From contig QENH01000177.1 in NCBI GenBank assembly GCA_003336485.1, positions 1 to 32,425 of the forward strand: a stretch of 32,425 nucleotides of DNA, given 5' to 3'. The notes under the pieces were generated by a model. The model searched no databases, had not been told where the DNA came from, and saw nothing but the letters and a program-made list of their open reading frames with translations. A program made the translations under genes and the position numbers. Positions 6,751 to 15,032 of the stretch are shown one piece after another. Source of the stretch: Candidatus Methanophagales archaeon (GTDB lineage: Archaea; Halobacteriota; Syntropharchaeia; Alkanophagales; Methanospirareceae). Each line of letters begins with the position of its first letter. The first letter of the stretch is position 1.

Positions 6751-8676
6751 ATGAGCAAAAAAGTACCATTTGTTGACTGGACACCCGCAATCACGCCAGA
6801 AGAGGTCTTTTCTGACATCATCGGATTGAATGAGATACAGGTTGTGGTTCAAAGAACGTATTGGCTTGAAATGAGGCCCGTAGAAAGGGGCAGATGCGTT
6901 GTTATGCAGCGAGATGAAGATGGCGTGGTTAGAGATATTACACCGCAGGGGTTCAATGTACGGACACGAGTACATGAATATGGCGGTGGTGCATACACAG
7001 TTTACAAGGATGCCATCTATTTCGTCAATTTCGATGATCAACGCATCTATTACCAGTCAAAGGATAACGCAGAAGCAGTGCCACTTACACCCATAACTAA
7101 TGAAGACGGGTCGTTAGGCAAATATGCCGCTCTTAGTGCTAGTCCTGATGGTACGAAACTCCTCTTTGTATACGAGAAGGAGTATAGGAATAAGGAAAAC
7201 GCGAATTTATTGGCTGTCTTGGACTTGGCCGCTAAAGGTATATCCAAGCCACAGATAATTGCAAAAGGTTCTGACTTCTATGCCGATCCAATCTTCTCTC
7301 CAACAGGGAAGGAAGTGGCATGGCTTCAGTGGGATCATCCGGATATGCCATGGGATAGTACGGAATTAATGATGGGCTCGTTTGAAGACAATACCCTGCA
7401 TAATGTGAAGAAAGTTGCCGATGGTGGCTCTATATGTTTCCCGCGATTTGATAGAGCGGGTAAACTATACTATGCTATGGACAAAGTGGTAGATGCTGAA
7501 TCGGACTCCGCGAATTGGTGGAATCTGTATTGTTTTACAGATGCTGTAGAGCAGATTACAGCCGAGCAGGCTGAATTTGGTGAACCCCACTGGGTATTTG
7601 GACAAAGTAATTATGATTTCCTACCGGATAATCGAATAATAGCAAAGATGGTTAAAGACGGAGCTGATTGTATGGTCGTCATTGATCCGGAGCAGAAATC
7701 GCTGTCCGTAGTTGAAACGGGTTTATCCTGTTATAGCAATATCAGAACAGATGCGCAGGGCAGGGTGTTCTTTATCGGTGCAAGCGCTAAGAAGTCTCCG
7801 GCTATAATATGTTTAGATATAGACTCGAAAACAGACAAAATATTGAAGTCCAGTTCAAGTATAGCGATGAAGAGCGCGGATATATCTCTGCCAAAAATCA
7901 TTTCTTATCCTACAAAAGATGGGGAGCATGCGCATGGTTTTCTTTACATGCCACGGAATAGCAGATATACTGCTCCGGAAGATGATAAACCACCGTTATT
8001 GGTGATGGCGCATGGCGGGCCAACAAGCAGTGCAAGAGCTGTATTTTCCGCGATTATACAGTTCTGGACCTCTGCCGGGTTTGCTGTCATTGATGTGAAC
8101 TATCGAGGTAGTACGGGTTACGGTCGGCGATACAGGGATAAATTGCTATCACAATGGGGCGTTATTGATGCGGAGGACGTGGCAGATGCCGTGCGGTACT
8201 TAATAAAGGCCGAGAAGGTGGATGGTGCCAAGGTTGCAGTTAGAGGCGGTAGTGCAGGTGGCTATATGGTGCAGCGAGTTATGACTCAATATCCTGATTT
8301 CTTTGCCGCAGGGGCAAGTTATTATGGGATTGGCAATCTTATTACGTTAGTGGAAGAGACGCACAAGTTTGAATCACGATATATAGATAATTTAATTGGT
8401 GTGAAATTACCTGCGGGCGAGAAAGAGTACAGGGAGCGTTCGCCAATAAACCATTTGGATCGGTTAAAAGCGCCCATGATCATATTCCAAGGCACAGCAG
8501 ATAAAATCGTCACGCCTGAATGCTCACGTGAGTTAGCACGAAATCTCGAGGAAAGGGGGATTCGGTACGAATATGTAGAATATGAAGGTGAATCACACGG
8601 ATTCAGAATCAGGAAGAATAATGTTGATTCGTTAAGCCGCGAATTTGCATTTTATCGGGTTGTGTTCAGTAGTTAG
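6751..8676 (+). CDS. S9 family (prolyl oligopeptidase-type) serine peptidase
   Basis: 641 residues, typical of dipeptidyl/acylaminoacyl peptidases: an N-terminal beta-propeller (about 1-390) gates a C-terminal alpha/beta hydrolase (about 395-641). The nucleophile elbow is GGSAGGY with Ser501; Asp584 lies in GTADKIV and His616 in GESHGFR, so the catalytic triad is complete. The oxyanion region MAHGGPTSSAR and the VNYRGSTGYGRRYRD motif are also present. There is no signal peptide, so it likely trims peptides in the cytoplasm. A GAGG ribosome binding site supports the ATG. The gene stands alone, divergent from the cytochromes. Confidence 0.92.
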   Translation: MSKKVPFVDWTPAITPEEVFSDIIGLNEIQVVVQRTYWLEMRPVERGRCVVMQRDEDGVVRDITPQGFNVRTRVHEYGGGAYTVYKDAIYFVNFDDQRIYYQSKDNAEAVPLTPITNEDGSLGKYAALSASPDGTKLLFVYEKEYRNKENANLLAVLDLAAKGISKPQIIAKGSDFYADPIFSPTGKEVAWLQWDHPDMPWDSTELMMGSFEDNTLHNVKKVADGGSICFPRFDRAGKLYYAMDKVVDAESDSANWWNLYCFTDAVEQITAEQAEFGEPHWVFGQSNYDFLPDNRIIAKMVKDGADCMVVIDPEQKSLSVVETGLSCYSNIRTDAQGRVFFIGASAKKSPAIICLDIDSKTDKILKSSSSIAMKSADISLPKIISYPTKDGEHAHGFLYMPRNSRYTAPEDDKPPLLVMAHGGPTSSARAVFSAIIQFWTSAGFAVIDVNYRGSTGYGRRYRDKLLSQWGVIDAEDVADAVRYLIKAEKVDGAKVAVRGGSAGGYMVQRVMTQYPDFFAAGASYYGIGNLITLVEETHKFESRYIDNLIGVKLPAGEKEYRERSPINHLDRLKAPMIIFQGTADKIVTPECSRELARNLEERGIRYEYVEYEGESHGFRIRKNNVDSLSREFAFYRVVFSS

Positions 8677-8842
8677 CAGGATACATGATGCAAGATACCG
8701 GATCTGGGATTTCCACGCAATTAAATATATCCCAACTTTTTACAACGTATATTCGTCGGAGCGTAGCGAAGACCAAGCAAAAGAGCAACAGTTTTTGCGA
8801 TGCAAACAAAAATAGGCGAAGAGTAAATCGTGAGTCAGACTA

Positions 8843-9595
8843 TTAGAATTTTAGAGGGTTGTTGTACTCAATTTCATTTATATTGAATTTAGCATAACAA
8901 AAATCGCCCAATTCAAGATTCCATTCCACTTCCACATTGTGCGGTATTTGTATCCCTTCAACCGCTCGGTAATCCCTATAATAACCCGTCCAATTTTCTA
9001 ATGTGTTCTTATCCCTGTATCTTTTTGCATAAAAGTGCGTGATTTGTCCTTGTAGATTAAAATGGAATATGCCATCAACAGTAAGTTCATCATCAGAAAG
9101 AATCACTCTTGCAGAATCATTATTTATTGGTTCCCACTTTAACTTTTCTGAGGGCAATAATGCTGTAGGAAACCAGGGGGTTTCTGCTACCCAGCGAAGA
9201 AGTTCGCCATGATCTGTTTCTTTTTCTTTGGCATCTACAAGTTTTATTATAGATACTAGTTTGACTTTAAGATTCCCCGTCCCGTTAATATACGTGTCCG
9301 TTGCAGATACTAAAGGAACTTTCCCAAACCAAACGAATCCTGGTTTTTGCGTTGTGAAGTATTCTTGCCCATCAATAGCCATCCATTTTTGGTCTGGTTT
9401 TGTTCTAAATTCACCTCCATGTTTCAATCTTACATAACTGATGTATGTCCGATTTTCCTGTAATGCATATTTAAAATATCTTTGAACCGGATCGGGAAGT
9501 CCTTTAATTTGTTCATGAGAATAAGAGCTATTAGTGTTATCTTTTGATGATGAGAAAAGTTTTTCTATTTCCTTTTCTAATTGTGATTTTGTCAT
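8843..9595 (-). CDS. DUF6920 (formerly DUF6544)-like protein
   Basis: 250 residues from the chosen start. Recognisable family features are LPDPVQRYFKYAL near the N-terminus, RLKHGGEFRTKPDQKW, LLRWVAETPWFPTALLPS in the centre and YRAVEGIQIPHNVEVEW near the C-terminus. The family has no established function. The frame is open to 9646, but the extra residues are a low-complexity Asn run. The ATG at 9595 has a GGAG about a dozen bases upstream and starts MTKSQLEKEIEKLF, so it is preferred. AT-rich compared with its neighbours and next to a transposase relic, so it may have been acquired. No signal peptide. Confidence 0.65.
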   Translation of the reverse strand: MTKSQLEKEIEKLFSSSKDNTNSSYSHEQIKGLPDPVQRYFKYALQENRTYISYVRLKHGGEFRTKPDQKWMAIDGQEYFTTQKPGFVWFGKVPLVSATDTYINGTGNLKVKLVSIIKLVDAKEKETDHGELLRWVAETPWFPTALLPSEKLKWEPINNDSARVILSDDELTVDGIFHFNLQGQITHFYAKRYRDKNTLENWTGYYRDYRAVEGIQIPHNVEVEWNLELGDFCYAKFNINEIEYNNPLKF

Positions 9596-9758
9596 TTCAT
9601 TATGTCTCCAATAATTATTGTTATTATTAACCTTAACTTCGACCAAATATGGGTGACATATACTACCATAACTACTTTATCCACCAGATTTTAGCATTTA
9701 GCAAAAGCAAAAGGGTTTTTATTAGTCATGTTCCCTATTACTAAATATTAGGAACCTA

Positions 9759-10075
9759 GAAGAGTGGGCAAAAAAGTGGTTGGAAGATCAGCGACATGAT
9801 GGTAAAACATGCCTTGAAATTAAGATGCATGGTTCAGGATACTTGCAGATCAGAGTAATCAACTTGTTTATGACCTGAGTTCCATGTTCTCCCTTTCTAT
9901 GAGTATTATAGAGGCGGAGAAGGGCTACAATAAGGATAAGATACGGGTACTTCAGATCAATCTCGCTCTTCTTTGCAGTGCTGACATGAGATTGCCAATA
10001 ATGATTCGCTCTCTTCCTGGCAGTGTAAATGATATAAAAACCCTCTATCACTCAACAATAAACAAGGTACAGTAA
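9759..10075 (+). pseudogene. IS1634/IS4-like transposase relic
   Basis: Two fragments in different frames. From 9759 a short stretch (EEWAKKWLEDQRHDGKTCLEIK) resembles the N-terminus of such transposases. From about 9842 (a stop lies in this frame at 9821) LVYDLSSMFSLSMSIIEAEKGYNKDK, QINLALL and RLPIMIRSLPGSVNDIKTL match the first catalytic region of IS1634-type DDE transposases (usually YDLTSISSYS..., QINLGL..., LP...R..PGS..D..TL). It stops at 10075, and the second half with the remaining acidic residues is missing. Frameshift, internal deletion and truncation make it non-functional. Recognition is by motif memory, not by search. Confidence 0.6.
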
Positions 10076-10134
10076 AAAATATAAAAAAGTTATCTTTAAC
10101 AAATACCGCATTATGTCATTCCACCCCTTTAACA

Positions 10135-10581
10135 TCAATCATACAACAAACGGGTCTTTTCATCCGCAAGTGTTGGTTGAATGATCTTAGTCCATCGCGA
10201 AGAATTCCATGTCCCGAGTTTCTTATGTATCTCATAGTAGTTCTGGGGGATCGGATGCGTTCCTATTACAACCTCAAGCCCATATTTTGCCTGGATAAAA
10301 TTACGAAAATCCGTCACACGTGGACATGGTGGATATCCAACGACCAGTCCTGTAGCAAGATGTATCACATTTGCCCCGTTCTTCTTCATCTCTTCAGGAG
10401 CGTATTCGATATTTCCTCCTGGACAGCCACCACACGCAGTATATCCGACCAGTTTCACTTCTTTATCCTTATAACTGCTGAATGCACCCTCCCTGTTCTT
10501 AAGCGCCCGTAGACATTTGCCTCCGGCACACATACGGTAGCGGTCGCATATAATAATCCCTATTCGAATTTCATCGCTCAT
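10135..10581 (-). CDS. CGGC domain protein
   Basis: 148 residues matching the CGGC domain family of small, putative metal-binding proteins found mostly in anaerobes. Cysteines are arranged as CDRYRMCAGGKC near the N-terminus, the defining CGGCPG in the middle, and YPPCPR after it. HLATGLVVGYPPCPRV and GTHPIP are typical. Function is not established; the cysteine pattern suggests metal or Fe-S binding. It is a single gene, downstream of a transposase relic. Confidence 0.8.
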   Translation of the reverse strand: MSDEIRIGIIICDRYRMCAGGKCLRALKNREGAFSSYKDKEVKLVGYTACGGCPGGNIEYAPEEMKKNGANVIHLATGLVVGYPPCPRVTDFRNFIQAKYGLEVVIGTHPIPQNYYEIHKKLGTWNSSRWTKIIQPTLADEKTRLLYD

Positions 10582-10752
10582 TTCTCGCCCTCTGTATCTT
10601 TTATAACAGAACTTAGGGATAATGTAGAGGTTTGTTTGTATTATTACTTTTATAATGCTCTTGCTATTTATTTAATTTCCGCCATCGTATTACATAAGCA
10701 TTATTGCAAAGATGCTCGAAGGTATGACTAGCTTTATTCCGAGGGTGGCTTG

Positions 10753-11252
10753 GTTGGGGCTTGAAATAGCTTTAAGTGTCGGATATAGCCATAAAAAATG
10801 AAAGGCTGAGCTGTTTCCATATGTGTTTAGAGCGGTAATACAAGACGAGCTTCTTGAGGCGCATAAGAACGAGTTACTATAATGCACCTTTTACATCCTC
10901 CTCAGCATAGCAGTCTATGCAAAGAGCTCGTCCTCGAATATCCATAAATTCTTATATAAAGCGTAACGTATTTGCATGGTCACATGAAATAACTGTGAAC
11001 TTTTATAGCCAAAAAATAAGTTAGTTATACTAAAGGGTTAAACCTATAATTTTACTCGCTATTAACTATATCTGCGAGGAAGAATTGACAGGTTTGAATA
11101 AAAGTATAAAAACCTTACATTAAAATGATGGAGATCATATCTACTTCGCTGATATATACCTTTTACTGGATGGCGAGAATTGTCCCGGTCATAGCAATAG
11201 GCATATTTGCAACGAATTTCGCGGTTGACATAGGGCTAATGCGGAAATTTGA
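10753..11252 (+). repeat. Segmental duplication, copy 1
   Basis: Matches 18875-19662 in four collinear blocks: 10753-10953 with 18875-19082; about 10957-11019 with 19296-19360; 11125-11136 with 19361-19372; and 11200-11252 with 19611-19662. Copy 1 has deleted the 5' two thirds of the zinc-ribbon gene but keeps the membrane-protein gene that follows. It accounts for most of the 540-base gene-free stretch from 10582 to 11124. Both copies also share an open stretch ending in AVIQDELLE.HKNELL that is interrupted by the same TGA, probably an older gene relic. Confidence 0.8.
10877..10953 (-). pseudogene. 3' remnant of the zinc-ribbon gene (copy 1)
   Basis: Reads EFMDIRGRALCIDCYAEEDVKGAL followed by TAG. 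This is the last ~25 residues of the intact 71-residue protein at 19003-19218 (which has Asp in place of one Glu and one extra Pro). The N-terminal coiled part and the first CxxC are deleted, with the break at about 10953. Confidence 0.75.
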
Positions 11253-12087
11253 TCGGTTGATTAAACCGATATCCCGTAAAGCGAATATCAGTGCAGTATC
11301 TGCTCTTTCGGTGGTAACCTGCACGTTCAGCACTACTGCCGGTTACTCCATGCTCGTGAACGGCCTGAACGAGAAAACTATTTCTGAGCGTGAAGTGATC
11401 GCAACCACGCTAATCAGCTCTTTTCCTAGCATCCTCTCTCACGTCCTCACGTTTTTCATACCTGTGGTGATTCCTATTCTCGGGTTGACTACGGGTATAA
11501 TCTATGTGTGTATGGTGGGGCTCGCAGCATTCCTGAAAACGTGTTTAGGGATATTCCTTGCGCGAGTATGGCTAAAAGACACGAAAAAACGTTCTACTAT
11601 TGCTGCTACAAATCGCAATAATGCCCCTGTTGTGGATAAGAAACAGGCATTGAATAAAAGCGCTGAGAGTGCATACAACATGCTCAAAAGGATTGTGCCC
11701 ACGATGTTCATCACCCTGTTTCTGGTATCCGTGGCGATGGAGCTGAACTTGTTCGATCATTTTTCTGCGATTCTAGGTCCTATTACGAGCTTTTTCGGAT
11801 TGGAAAGCGGAGTCGCTTTGATTAGCGCAACAGAGATTGTGAACACTACTGCCGGGATAATACTCGCTGGTAGCCTTCTGGCGGAAGGACTGATAACGAC
11901 AAAAAGTGTGCTAATCGCACTGTTCTTAGGCACGGTAGTATCATTCTCGGCAAGATTCGCAAAACATTCATTACCCTTGCACGTGTCGCTCTTTGGTCCT
12001 AAACTAGGGAGCAAGACGGTTGCGATAAATGCTACTACTACGCTTGTTATACATATAGTATTCATACTAGTGTTACTGATATTATAG
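11125..12087 (+). CDS. Nucleoside-recognition (Gate) domain integral membrane protein
   Basis: 320 residues with about eight to ten hydrophobic segments, split by a charged cytoplasmic loop (about 150-185, DTKKRSTIAATNRNNAPVVDKK). Motifs such as CTFSTTAGYSMLVNGL, TTLISSFPSILSHVLTFFIPVVIP and ISATEIVNTTAGIILAGSLL, and the two similar halves, fit the Gate-domain proteins of archaea (the SpoIIIAA/FeoB-Gate-like 'nucleoside recognition' group), whose transported substrate is not established. A TATA-like AAGTATAAA at about 11102-11110 sits so close to the ATG that the transcript is probably leaderless. Part of a duplication: a dead 5' copy is at 19361-19662. Confidence 0.75.
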   Translation: MMEIISTSLIYTFYWMARIVPVIAIGIFATNFAVDIGLMRKFDRLIKPISRKANISAVSALSVVTCTFSTTAGYSMLVNGLNEKTISEREVIATTLISSFPSILSHVLTFFIPVVIPILGLTTGIIYVCMVGLAAFLKTCLGIFLARVWLKDTKKRSTIAATNRNNAPVVDKKQALNKSAESAYNMLKRIVPTMFITLFLVSVAMELNLFDHFSAILGPITSFFGLESGVALISATEIVNTTAGIILAGSLLAEGLITTKSVLIALFLGTVVSFSARFAKHSLPLHVSLFGPKLGSKTVAINATTTLVIHIVFILVLLIL

Positions 12088-12161
12088 GCATTTGCTTTGC
12101 ATGCCAATCTTTTTCAGATACTTTTTGTTATTGCTATTTAAATCCGGACGATAAAGCGTGA

Positions 12162-12926
12162 ATATATCTTAAAGCGAGTTACTGTAACATTTCCAATAAC
12201 AATGTAACGAACAATTTGCATTGAGTACTACTCGCATACTCAAGCAATTCAAGGGTAGAATACGTCAATGCATCAAACAGCCTATTTCACAGCATCAAAT
12301 TGGTTAATTCAAGCAATAACACCATTTCAAACAGCACGGGTGGCATTAGTTTGATGGATTCGAGCATCAACACCGTTCGCGACAACGAGCGAGAATAGAT
12401 GTATCTATTTACGTGGACCAAAATTCTGGTATTCCTGAAAGCTGCAAAAGATGCGGCGGTCGGCGTATATCTCAGGAAAAGCTCGCAGTGCATAGTTGAA
12501 GATAGTGTCTGTGAGGGATGTTCTCATGGAATTTGCATAGGTAATTCGTCTGAGAACTTCGTGCGGGACAACATCTGCAATAACGGCACTCAAGCCAAAA
12601 GACCCTTGTTCCTGGACGGATACTGTATAGACCTCGATTACTAGGCAGACAATAATCTAATAGTGAACAACAGCTGCTGCTGGAACTCTCCGTCAATGAT
12701 AAACTACACGTATAAAGGAAGAAACTGCACGAATTATATAGGTAAATACTGGTGCGATTACGGAGGACACGATGAGGACGGTGATGGAATTGGCGATATT
12801 CCTTACCTCTCGGGTAGGGATATTTATCCGCTAATGGAGCGGTTTGAGATTTATTTCGTACAAAAACAAAATTCATATGGATGGATAAACAGCACCAAAT
12901 TCGTATACGCAAATTTAAGGGTTTAA
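12162..12926 (+). pseudogene. NosD-like parallel beta-helix gene, 5'-truncated with three in-frame stops
   Basis: One uninterrupted frame encodes beta-helix rungs from IYLKASYCNISNNNVTNN through SSNNTISNSTGGISLMDSS, VYLRKSSQCIVEDSVCEG and GICIGNSSENFVRDNIC to the conserved C-terminal signature IGKYWCDYGGHDEDGDGIGD and YPLMERF. It is broken by TGA (12222), TAG (12396) and TAG (12642), with TAA at 12924 as the natural end. The signal peptide and the PDDYATIQEAVDAA segment of intact relatives are absent. The stretch after the second stop (MYLFTWTKILVFLKAAK) fits rungs poorly and may hide a compensated frameshift. It lies directly before an intact paralogue. Confidence 0.75.
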
Positions 12927-12980
12927 TATGTCAGGACACAAACAATAAGATTAGCGTAGGAATGGTGAAAAAACGAACTA

Positions 12981-13733
12981 ATGAAAAGCAAAAGAATAAA
13001 ACAAAAGGCACTAATATTCGCAGTTATATTTGCAATGATGGCATTCGTAAGTGGTGAATCCACATCCGCAACAACGGTTCTCGTGCCTGATGATTATGCA
13101 ACGATTCAAGAAGCAGTGGATGCTGCAAATGCTGGTGATATGATTATCGTAAGGGATGGAACTTATCGCGAGAATATAGACGTTAAGAAACGGCTGACGC
13201 TAAAATCCGAGAAAGGCTCAGAAAATTGTAATGTTCAAGCAGCGGCTCCAGATGATCATGTCTTTAATGTGAGTGCTGATCATATAGAAATATCCGGGTT
13301 CTCGGTAGAAGGTGCAAATGACTATAAGAAAGCAGGGATAGATCTTCATGCAGATTACTGCAATATATCGAACAACACCTGCTCCTCAAACAATGAGTAT
13401 GGCATCTACCTCGAATGGTCAGACAACAACTTCATTTATCTTAACAACCTCATAAATAACTGCAAAGGAGTTTATTATACGGGATCCGAGAATATCTGGA
13501 ACACTACGGAGAAAATAACCTACACCTATAACGGCAGCACATACTCCAACTCTCTTGGTAACTACTGGGCTGATTATACCGGAAACGATGCTAATGATGA
13601 TGAAATAGGCGAAACACCTTACCGAATAAAGTCAGACGAAGACAATTACCCCTTAATGCTACCCTGGCAGAATTACATCCCTGAAGAAACAAGAGCCGCT
13701 GAAAACAAAAAGAAAGCATTACCCAAGGAATAG
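12981..13733 (+). CDS. Secreted NosD-like parallel beta-helix protein
   Basis: 250 residues. Residues 1-31 form a signal peptide (basic KSKRIKQK, hydrophobic core, cut near SATT). VPDDYATIQEAVDAANAGDMIIVRDGTYRENIDV is the usual beta-helix N-cap of archaeal NosD/CASH-domain surface proteins, followed by Asn-rich rungs (ISNNTCSSNNEYGIYL, FIYLNNLINN) and the C-terminal LGNYWADYTGNDANDDEIG, whose Asp/Asn cluster resembles a calcium site. It is short for the family and has no PGF-CTERM anchor, ending in a Lys-rich tail, so it is probably released or held by other surface proteins. Potential N-glycosylation sites (NxT/S) are frequent. Exact role unknown; surface carbohydrate binding is a family-level guess. 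Confidence 0.75.
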   Translation: MKSKRIKQKALIFAVIFAMMAFVSGESTSATTVLVPDDYATIQEAVDAANAGDMIIVRDGTYRENIDVKKRLTLKSEKGSENCNVQAAAPDDHVFNVSADHIEISGFSVEGANDYKKAGIDLHADYCNISNNTCSSNNEYGIYLEWSDNNFIYLNNLINNCKGVYYTGSENIWNTTEKITYTYNGSTYSNSLGNYWADYTGNDANDDEIGETPYRIKSDEDNYPLMLPWQNYIPEETRAAENKKKALPKE

Positions 13734-13761
13734 TATAATACCTTCATGTACAACTAGAAAC

Positions 13762-13768
13762 TATAAAA
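13762..13768 (+). promoter_or_regulatory. TATA box of the radical SAM gene
   Basis: TATAAAA, with purine-rich bases (AGAAAC) immediately upstream, about 75 bases before the ATG at 13843. Confidence 0.35.
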
Positions 13769-13842
13769 GGGGCAGGGTAATTAATAGTTTTCACAGATTC
13801 CGATATGAGACGGGAATACATGAAAGTCTAGAATGAAGAAAC

Positions 13843-14796
13843 ATGAAAGAATACGAGAATTGCAACTTGTGCGAATGGAGATGCGGAATTAATAGATATA
13901 ACGAGGTAGGCGTATGCAACGTAAAACTGCCTGAGATTGCATATACATGTCTTGCGCAATCGCTTAAAAGTTACTCAATAACACTCCTCGGCTGCAATTT
14001 CAGATGTCTATACTGCAACGCATACCGATTATCGCAATATCCGGATACCAATTGGTTCTATCGTGGTTACGTCGCCCCAAAAGAACTAGCAGAAGAAGCG
14101 GTAGACAAATTACGTGAAGCCGGGCTCAAGAAGCTTGGTTTTACCGGTGGAGAACCGACAATACATCTACCTTATATCGAAGAAGTAGTAAATGAGGCGA
14201 AGAAATTGATGCCTGAACTAAAAATAGCATTTACAACCAATGGCTTTGCAACAGAAGCGAGTATGAAACGGATAGTCAAGATTTGTTCTTATATTGCACT
14301 TGAGATAAATGCCTTTAATGATGATACGCATCTGGCTTTAAGCGGCGCTCCTGTTGAGCAGGTCTTAAGAAATGTGGAATACCTCATCGAAAACAAAGCA
14401 AAAATAAGGGCTCTTAAAACCGTTGTGGTGCCCGGGATAAATGATAATGAGATAGAAGAAATAGCAAAATTTATTGCTTCGTTCGATACCTCAATTCCGT
14501 ATCACTTAATAGGCTTCAGGCCAAGTTTCATGCTCTATTATCATCCTGGACCTACAAGGAAAGAACTAGCGGATATAGGGCGAAGATGTAAAAGGCATTT
14601 GGAAGACGTCACCTGGGGCGGTGAATCGCCAAAGGAAGTGCAATTCAATGATTCCGGGGCCGCACTTGCGTTGAAATATGCAAAGTTAGCAGGATGTGTA
14701 AGCAAAGATAGGAATTGTGGTCGTTGTGACATGAACAAAAACTGTCCTGCAATATTAAAAGAGCCGTGGTTGAATAAGCAGGAGCGGGATATATAA
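13843..14796 (+). CDS. Radical SAM protein, PflA/PflX-like
   Basis: 317 residues. The radical SAM cluster motif CNFRCLYC gives C51, C55 and C58, and GGEPTIH is the SAM-binding GGE element. Two further cysteine groups frame the core: C7, C10, C14 and C25 at the N-terminus (NCNLCEWRC...GVC), and C285, C292, C295 and C301 at the C-terminus, able to hold an auxiliary iron-sulfur cluster. This layout resembles the archaeal proteins related to pyruvate formate-lyase activating enzymes (COG1313/PflX and AmmeMemoRadiSam-type); the substrate is unknown. It lies upstream of cobN with a 236-base promoter region between, so co-transcription is not certain. Confidence 0.85.
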   Translation: MKEYENCNLCEWRCGINRYNEVGVCNVKLPEIAYTCLAQSLKSYSITLLGCNFRCLYCNAYRLSQYPDTNWFYRGYVAPKELAEEAVDKLREAGLKKLGFTGGEPTIHLPYIEEVVNEAKKLMPELKIAFTTNGFATEASMKRIVKICSYIALEINAFNDDTHLALSGAPVEQVLRNVEYLIENKAKIRALKTVVVPGINDNEIEEIAKFIASFDTSIPYHLIGFRPSFMLYYHPGPTRKELADIGRRCKRHLEDVTWGGESPKEVQFNDSGAALALKYAKLAGCVSKDRNCGRCDMNKNCPAILKEPWLNKQERDI

Positions 14797-14901
14797 ATGA
14801 AAATGTGAAAACTAAAAAGAGGCACTATAAATGTTCTATTAGCTTACTTTGTATGCCCGACTTATGATCTTCATTCCGGCCGATTTCAAACGTGTCTTTA
14901 A

Positions 14902-14941
14902 ACCGAAAAGTTTATATAGTGACCGGAAGATTTATATATGG
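14902..14941 (+). promoter_or_regulatory. Tandem TATA-containing 20-bp repeats upstream of cobN
   Basis: ACCGAAAAGTTTATATAGTG (14902-14921) is immediately followed by ACCGGAAGATTTATATATGG (14922-14941), matching at 15 of 20 positions. Each carries a BRE-like ACCGRAA and a TTTATATA box, suggesting doubled promoters or a tandem regulator site about 90-130 bases before the cobN ATG. Confidence 0.45.
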
Positions 14942-14982
14942 TCGTGATAGATATTTAGGGCATAAACTACATATATAACCTA

Positions 14983-14993
14983 ATACATAACAT
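14983..14993 (+). promoter_or_regulatory. 11-bp motif shared with the chlID upstream region
   Basis: ATACATAACAT, 39 bases before the cobN ATG. Its exact reverse complement lies at 19780-19790, 43 bases before the ChlI/ChlD-type gene. A candidate common operator, but a chance match in AT-rich DNA is not excluded. Confidence 0.3.
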
Positions 14994-15032
14994 TTTTATA
15001 AAGAAAAATGTGAAAAAAAGGTGATAAAAAAG

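Noticed and set aside
8677-8842. Possible small RNA in the gap after the S9 peptidase gene
   Set aside because: GATG and CGA-type words occur, but no convincing box C/D pair, stem or promoter could be made out by eye.
9788-10051. Minus-strand open frame in the 9.8-10.0 kb region
   Set aside because: The plus strand carries recognisable transposase sequence; the minus reading has no family pattern.
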